From positions 4,464,001-4,528,000 of the forward strand of contig CM082578.2 of NCBI GenBank assembly GCA_040954595.2: a stretch of DNA of 64,000 nucleotides, written 5' to 3'. The notes beneath the pieces were generated by a model. The model was not told the origin of the DNA and made no database searches. It worked only from the letters and a program-made list of their open reading frames with translations. The position numbers and the translations under genes were made by a program. This stretch comes from Balanoglossus misakiensis (lineage: Eukaryota; Hemichordata). Shown here in pieces: positions 57,102-64,000 of this stretch. How positions within the stretch are numbered: position 1 is the stretch's first letter; every line of letters starts with the position of its first letter.

Positions 57102-60100
57102 TAGCAATGCATGTTGATAATTATAGTGAAGTATTTAGATAGGGAACTTTTTTTGCACTCCTGTTTTTTGGAACGGAAAAGATACAGAAACTCTAAAAAC
57201 CTGTTTTCAAGAGATACTATAGCCACACTTTGTAATTTAGAAATCTGAAGGCAGGATGATAAATGAACACATTACAGCATTTATATTGAAAATCAAAATG
57301 GAGTGTAGAGATAAATAAACTGACAAAGAAATAACAGTGAATGCGCTACTTGCCTGTATATTATGGTGTAACCAACTATTTGGAGAATTTAGAAAGCTGA
57401 TTTCATTTTCAGATATCAAGATAATGCTGGTTAAAAGGCCATTCTGTACCTCCTTTACATAGACCAATCAAAATATGGGGTCACTTTAAGTCCAGTGACC
57501 TTGAACCTGACTGACTGAATGCCAGGGAGGAGGGTCTTTCAAATTGACAGAATGTGTCCTGGTATCATATGATGTCACAAACACATCGTTTGTACTGAGT
57601 AACTCATTTGTTAGGGCATTCATTCAGAAGGTATAAAAGCAGTAAAGCCCAAAATAGATAGTGACGGCAATGTTTATTATAAATTACAGCTTGTATCAGT
57701 GTTTATAATACTGCGTGGGTCATTTCCCCTATGCAATCACCAATAACCTCCTAGCTATTTACAAAATTTCCTCTGTCGGAAATAATACAATGTAAGCAGT
57801 TTCAAGGAGAAACTGATGAATTGCTCACTTCCTATGAGGTCATTGTTATCACGTGGTATACCAGATGAGATAGCAGTTGGAAAACTGAATTAGTCAACGA
57901 GGAAATGTTCAATTAGGTTTTCACTTTTGACTGATTTATATACATGAAGTTGTCATCTACTAAGGGGTATAGCGTTCACACAGGGACCATTGAAATGTTT
58001 CTCAGCTCAAATACTGGCATACGTTATTATGTGTGAACGGTTTCAGTGGTCCTGGGATGTTTCAGATTTGAGACGGCTTTGCAGGCCATACCTGAGCTGG
58101 CATAAAGAATTTATAACATCTCTCCGCAACTCGTTGTCAATGAGGCCGAGTGCTAGGGTCTATGTGTTAACTTTCTGTACGTGTATGTGTAATGTGTGTG
58201 TGTGTGTGGACAAAAAGTGACTAAGGATTAATCTAGTACATGTATGTGTGTACAAATGGCATAACAGTACAGTGTCTCTGTAATGTTCTATTTCTAACCC
58301 AATGTGAACATCATTTACATGGTAATCTTTGGTTTGCCTTTTCGCTACTGATAAAAACAAAATAAATGTGGTATGTAGTAAAAGTGGACCAGCCTGGAAA
58401 GGCTGAAGTTGTTTTATTTATCTTTGATATGTGGTAGTCCAATATTTATTGACCCAAATACATCAAAGTTCCCTTACTTGTAACTCTGGGCTTACATTTG
58501 TAAGTTTTCACTTTTTTGGTTCTGTGGCTATTTTGTATCTTAATCATATATGACTCCTTATTTTCATGGAAACGTATTGTAGAGCAGAATGCAATAGGTT
58601 ACGACAGTAGATTTTTAATAATTTAAATAATTCACTGTGATTTCTCTTGTTGGAATTTGTCCTCACAATTCTGCTCATGGTGAGCTCACTTACTTTTAAT
58701 GGCAATGCATAAAACATGTTGCACAAGTCTTATGTTCCCTAGTTCAATTGATACCAGTGCCAGTTGCAAACATTAATGTTCTACCATTACATGTATAAAT
58801 CTAAAAATGCAAGAACGTAGGTGCCACATGTAGTCATTATTCATAAACATTTGATTCAAATATATTTAACACTGTCTGCAGTTCATTTAATTACAAGAAA
58901 GTTTTGCACAAGTCAGACAATGTGTTGTACAGTGTGACTTCAAATTTCAGGCCAGCAGTGTTGTCCAGGCAGCAATAATCTGTATCTGTTGATGCACACA
59001 GTATAATTATTCTCGCGAACTAGAGACATCTATTTGCACTCCACGAAAAAAAAGGCAACATAGTAATTGTTGCTGTAAAGAGGTACATGGTTGATGAAGA
59101 TTGTGCAGAGTGGACAAATTAAACTTGATATTTTTTTTTGAAATAACCAATTATTAACCATGTGAGCTAATTTGCGCAATTCTACACATTCTGTTCTTCA
59201 TAATATACGACGGATAAGGGCAGGGTGACCACTGCAACCTGCATAGTGTCATTTACCAGATTCGTTAAAATCCTGGAGTGAATTTGAAATACCACCTGGT
59301 TTCAGTGACATATCAATTCATATCATACCAACTAAATGTATACTTCATTCGGATATCATCTGATACATGATCTGTAGATCTAATCCATCCGGAATGAGGA
59401 AGTGACTGGAATATGGTCTAGTACAGAGGTCTAGTAGTAAGTGGGATAATGAATAGGAATACCACTATGATTACATGTCAGATGCAGAATAATGCAATTA
59501 GAATGTGATAGATTTGTAGTGCCAAAAAATGAGAACTATAGTTGGGGTGAATACAAAATACACCTGTGTTCATTTATTGTTATCAATTTATGAAAGCTAG
59601 ATGATTGTTGAAAAATTTGCGTGTGAGACATGAGACTTTTAAAACAAATGCTGGCTCTATCCATCATCATAAGGAAATATATGAGTCAATCAACTGAGCT
59701 GGTTCATTTTGATGGGATGGTTCACCAGTACCTACTTAGTTTGTAATTGTATAACAAGAACTTTTCAGTCATAATGTTTGAGTAATCATCTTGTATTTTG
59801 TTTTGTTTTCATGATCAGAAAAATGAATAGGTATGTGCACATGGCCTGAAATGAAGAATTATGTACAATCTATGCAAGCATATTCAATGTTCACAATGTC
59901 TGCAGCAAACAGATGCATGATTTTAAACTGTTACACATGTTTTTTACTAGGAAACCGTACATGTAGGTGACCCTAAATTCAATGGAATATCCAGAGCTAT
60001 GTATGACTGGAGTTATTGAGTTTCACTTGTATGATTAAAGTAGACTGACCCTGGAGGCATTTGACGAGGTCAGATAACAGAGAGGTTAATGGAAAGCAGG

Positions 60101-60968
60101 TTGTGCTCTGGGAACATTCCCACTTACTAGGATCTTATTTGGTTTCTTTTTTGTTTCCGTGCAGTTTTATATGTTGGAGTAAAAAGTTATTTTTTCGTAA
60201 ACTGGCTGTAGCTTGTCATGATCAAACAAGTACATTTTGATCTTACAATCCAGCAGTTAAAATTTAGTGATACTGAAAAACATATTCAAATGAAGTTTTA
60301 TATTGTTGGGATTATATTGTCTGTTTTATTCTGCAGTTTATTTTCCCAGCACAGATATCCAAAGCTTGTTCTTCTGTAAGATGTGATTGTGAAAACAGGT
60401 CTTCAGAATTTAAACCATTGTGGCTTTCGATCGGCATTATTGCCATTCACACAGATTGATTCTCGGCCAAATAACGGATACATCATTTATTCAGAATTGA
60501 TTGTCAAACAAGAATGATACCCCCCAAAAATCATAGTTGTATATTTACGTTTAGAAAAAGTTCAGACCAGTCTGGATTTGAGGCTAGAATCTATGTGGAC
60601 ATTTCAACGTTTTAGATATTTCACAAGGAGGGATGACAACCAGTTGAAGTCAAAGCAGTGAGGTAAGAGGGTGGGAGATGATTGATGGTGGGGGGGGGGG
60701 GGGGGGGGAGGGATACATTTTCCTGTCTGGGGGTTCTTACCATACCGGAGGAAATACAGTACATACTAAGTATAAAGTATATACCGGTACAACAATGTGA
60801 CCAAAATACTAGGGGTAATAATGCAGCTGATCATAAAAAGGCCTATCCTCATAGGTTACGACATTCATTATTATGTTGTACCCATCGAGTGAATTGACAA
60901 AGGAACAACTGCCCAACTAAAACAACTTTTCTTACATGAGATAGTTATGCACTGCAAGCCTGGAATCA
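57102..60968. other. Intergenic or intronic stretch, no gene seen
   Basis: AT-rich sequence with short spurious ORFs, a GT microsatellite at 58193-58208 and a poly-G run at 60691-60708. It could be an intron of the gene whose exon is at 62479-62672. Confidence 0.4.
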
Positions 60969-60976
60969 ATCTGATT

Positions 60977-61077
60977 AAAATCAGATGTAGGAAACAGCGA
61001 CATGTTTTTTATGCTGTCGCCGTAGTGTAGGCGACAGCATAAAAAAAACCACGTCGCCGTTCCCTACATCTGATTTT
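60977..61077. repeat. Hairpin-forming inverted repeat (about 45-bp arms)
   Basis: AAAATCAGATGTAGGAAACA...TTATGCTGTCGCC is followed after 8 bases by GGCGACAGCATAA...CCCTACATCTGATTTT. Probably a small MITE. Confidence 0.8.
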
Positions 61078-61689
61078 ACAGTAATCAGATATGCCTGGAA
61101 TATACTCTCATACAACAGGGTCATGCTTAATTGACCCCCTAACTTGCTTGGAAATATGAAGGATTTGGCAGTGGTTTTGCTTATGACATTGACTACATTT
61201 GTATTTGGTATACAAGTATTTCTGAGGTGCCTAACAAGTCTGCATTTATACATTTACCAAATCAGAGGAACCTGGCATAACCCTAACGAAAACACAATAG
61301 CAAATTAATCTATAAGCCTTTTGGCAAAATAGCACTTCTTTATAGCACGTTGGTCATAATAAATTATTGTATTATAAAAGTACATTCAAGTATGTCACAA
61401 TAAATATGCACAATATCACTTGTTGTGAACTTCGGATTGGTTTTGACCTTCATCTTTTGACATGCAGTGTATACTTGTAACCTGACCCAAAGTGCTGGTG
61501 CTGTCAGTGAACTTAAACAGCTAGACTCTAGGTGTTTGGTTTCACATCTACTTCACTGCCAGATGTTTTCTGCTAAAACAGTGGGATGTATTTCACTTTA
61601 TATGCTAGTATGTGTCATTGGTTTCACTTCTATCACTTTATCAAGTTCATGGGTGAATGAACTGGTGATGTCACATGTAACATGCTGTG

Positions 61690-62041
61690 TTAAAGGGACA
61701 AAGTCTCTCATTCGCTGCTCTTTTTCCATTAATTTTGTTCGATACAAGACACTGTTTATGTAGGTACATGTGGATATATGAATCAACGTTCGACCACACG
61801 CAACTTCCATCCCTCTTACAGATACATGACAGTGAAAAACTTGCCAAAATGAATAATCGGTGTTTACCATTTATTCATTTTGGCGAGATTTTTACTCTCA
61901 CATCCTACAAACAGGATGGAAGTTTTGTGTGGTTGAACATTGATTCACGATATATCGACATGTAGAATAACATATACGATGTCTTGTATCAAACACAATT
62001 AATGGAAAAGGGGCAGCGAGAGAGAGACTTTGTCCCGTTAA
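61690..62041. mobile_element. 352-bp TTAA-flanked MITE (GGGACAAAGTC family), second copy
   Basis: It begins TTAAAGGGACAAAGTCTCTC and ends GAGACTTTGTCCCGTTAA, with an internal palindrome (CCAAAATGAATAA...TTATTCATTTTGG). Related to 56794-57101. Confidence 0.75.
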
Positions 62042-62478
62042 ATTAAAGGATGGCGGCCACAATGGTGAAATACATTTGTACAAAATGCAATGAAAACGTT
62101 GCATTCTCAATTTGAAACTCCATAAACAAAGTATGATCTTATCCACTGGAACACATGCATATGTAGTCTACTGAGACATTACATTTTCATTTTTCATTGC
62201 AATATTTCACCATTTTTTTAAATTGCGGGAATTTTTAACTGTACTTATTTTTATTTCTTTAACTTTTTGCCATTTTGTCATAAATATATGTCATCTTTAT
62301 ATTATAGACATATCATTTACTGGACAGAATTAAAAGTATATCCAAGATTATCAGATTATATATTAAAGCTTTAAAAAATATTGAGTTGCAGCTACTGGGG
62401 CTTAAAATGTGCAGTCTTCAAAATATACAGTAACACGATTGCACAATTTAAATACTGACCTCTTTTCTGGCCCAACAG

Positions 62479-62672
62479 TCCATTTTGCTACAGGTCAAGA
62501 AGGCAGCTGCGATCATACATATGATAGGTTTGACTTGATGTACGCCAAGTGTCTATCATCAAACATGATCAGACTTCGTATGGACGATGCTGACAATCCT
62601 CAGAAGGATGGTCCACAGTGGCTCATCAGGGTGCCAGAGAGTGAACAGGATGGGACAAGTGAAATTTATGCG
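62479..62672 (+). CDS. Internal exon of an unrecognised plus-strand gene
   Basis: Acceptor TTTTCTGGCCCAACAG and donor GCG|GTAAATAT bound 194 bases that are open and protein-like: HFATGQEGSCDHTYDRFD, MYAKCLSSNMIRLRMDD and GPQWLIRVPESEQDG. Phase 1 in, 0 out. I do not recognise the family. No partner exon is identified in the window, so the rest probably lies outside or in poorly marked exons. Confidence 0.45.
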
Positions 62673-62928
62673 GTAAATATCAGCCCTTCACTTCAGTATC
62701 CCCCATTTCAACATGGGACAAACTCAAAATGATTTGTGAGAAAAAAAATCCACTACTTGTCAGTGTCACTTTTTGGCAATTTAATGGTATTTTTGTTTGG
62801 TGTACTGCGACAATTGTCGGCTATTTTTGTTTCATTGGTGTATCTTTGCTACAGTTTCTGTTGCAACTCCCTGAAGCATGATGAAATGCACAACATTTAG
62901 CAAATTAAACCACAGGGAACTTAGTAAT

Positions 62929-62949
62929 TTTGTTATTGTTATTGTTGTT

Positions 62950-62980
<31 letters not shown>

Positions 62981-62981
62981 A
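62929..62981. repeat. TTG trinucleotide microsatellite
   Basis: About 17 TTG-type units with two ATTG interruptions. Confidence 0.95.
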
Positions 62982-63030
62982 GATTGGTAATAAAATTTAA
63001 AAAAAATCAATGTTCATTTCTTGCTATGTT

Positions 63031-64000
63031 TGTCGATGTTGTAGATAACTGTAAAAAAAAAACAACCATAATCGTGGAAAACACGACCTAGGTCGCCGAA
63101 TGTCACTACCGTCTTACATACAGGCAAGGGTGGAATCCACATGCCCTGGATCTAGGCTCATGGGCCACCTTCAAGGCCCTGAAAAATCACCCCATTCACC
63201 AGCGAGCGATTAAATTATGCCACCATAGGCATTGAAATTTATCTCACTGACCTAATTTGGGCTTCACTTCATCTAGCGACCTGCAAACGAGTGGAAAAAC
63301 GGCGATTTCCAAGTCGTACCCAGTCAAATTCAATCACATTTGAATGACGCGCCTGATGGTGATGGATCTGTTTTCTCTGCCTATTTAAATTGACCAATCG
63401 GGCGCCCTGTAAAGGCTGCCTCGGCCACCCGATTGTTTATTGCTCAACTCGTACGAGTACGTGTAACTGCGTTCAAAATAACGCGAAAAAAAGGAGGCGA
63501 AACCTTAAGAGTCATACAGATAAATGGATACTTCCCAACTCTTTGTCATAAAATCTACCATTTTACGTCTTGAATACAGTGCAGTCGATAGTCAGAACGT
63601 ACACTTCCGGGTGTTGCTTTACAGGGCGCCCGATTGGTCAATTTAAATAGGCAGAGAAAACAGATCCATCACCATCAGGCGCGTCATTCAAATGTGATTG
63701 AATTTGACTGGGTACGACTTGGAAATCGCCGTTTTTCCACTCGTTTGCAGGTCGCTAGATGAAGTGAAGCCCAAATTAGGTCAGTGAGATAAATTTCAAT
63801 GCCTATGGTGGCATAATTTAATCGCTCGCTGGTGAATGGGGTGATTTTTCAGGGCCTTGAAGGTGGCCCATGAGCCTAGATCCAGGGCATGTGGATTCCA
63901 CCCTTGCCTGTATGTAAGACGGTAGTGACATTCGGCGACCTAGGTCGTGTTTTCCACGATTATGGTTGGGTTTTTTTTACAGTTATCTACAACATCGACA
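63031..64000. repeat. 970-bp near-perfect inverted repeat (384-bp arms)
   Basis: The left arm 63031-63414 starts TGTCGATGTTGTAGATAACT. The right arm 63617-64000 is its inverse and ends exactly at the window edge. The 202-bp spacer has no ORF. Arms look almost identical by eye (differences in the A/T run near the ends). It may be a large foldback/MITE or an assembly inversion. Confidence 0.9.

Overview
The window is eukaryotic genomic DNA from an animal. Genes are split by GT-AG introns, and the sequence is full of CR1-type and other non-LTR retrotransposons, a Gypsy LTR element, MITE-like inverted repeats and minisatellites. A CR1-type element whose ORF1 carries PHD and esterase domains, plus phase 1-1 exon shuffling of extracellular domains ending in a PAN/apple module, would fit a marine invertebrate (amphioxus, hemichordate or echinoderm are plausible). 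The species cannot be fixed from sequence alone.

The core (about 8.8-45.8 kb) is a tandem array of three paralogous nine-exon genes, all on the minus strand, reconstructed here by joining splice sites with matching phases. Each predicts a type II membrane protein. In order it has a 12-residue cytosolic start exon, a basic plus transmembrane exon, a Pro/Thr-rich linker exon, four single-exon extracellular domains sharing a CX6C...P...W...C...C signature I do not recognise, a PAN/apple exon, and a stop two codons later. The copy at 39.0-45.1 kb is open throughout (767 residues). The copy at 9.3-18.7 kb has a 4-base insertion with a stop in exon 4 and a 1-base insertion in exon 5. The copy at 22.3-37.9 kb is open except that a full-length LINE with two intact ORFs sits inside exon 4.

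Left flank (1-8.8 kb): a minus-strand Gypsy element with gag, zinc knuckles, protease, RT, RNase H and the start of integrase, and a 714-bp 5' LTR. It is inserted in the 3' flank of gene copy 1. It is itself broken by a truncated LINE (49-1045) and by a head-to-tail dimer of a foldback-type element (2794-6025).

Right part: the array ends near 52.5 kb in a partial unit that carries several insertions. These are a TIR-bounded insert holding another LINE (45.8-50.2 kb), a palindrome (50.2-50.36 kb), and a 914-bp TIR element with a 9-bp target duplication and RecQ-helicase fragments (51384-52297). From 52.5 to 64 kb I see mostly non-coding DNA with TTAA-flanked MITEs, a hairpin, one likely plus-strand exon of an unrecognised gene (62479-62672), and a 970-bp near-perfect inverted repeat reaching the window end.

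All exon models are inferences from splice consensus, phase and comparison between the three copies. Similarity statements are by eye.
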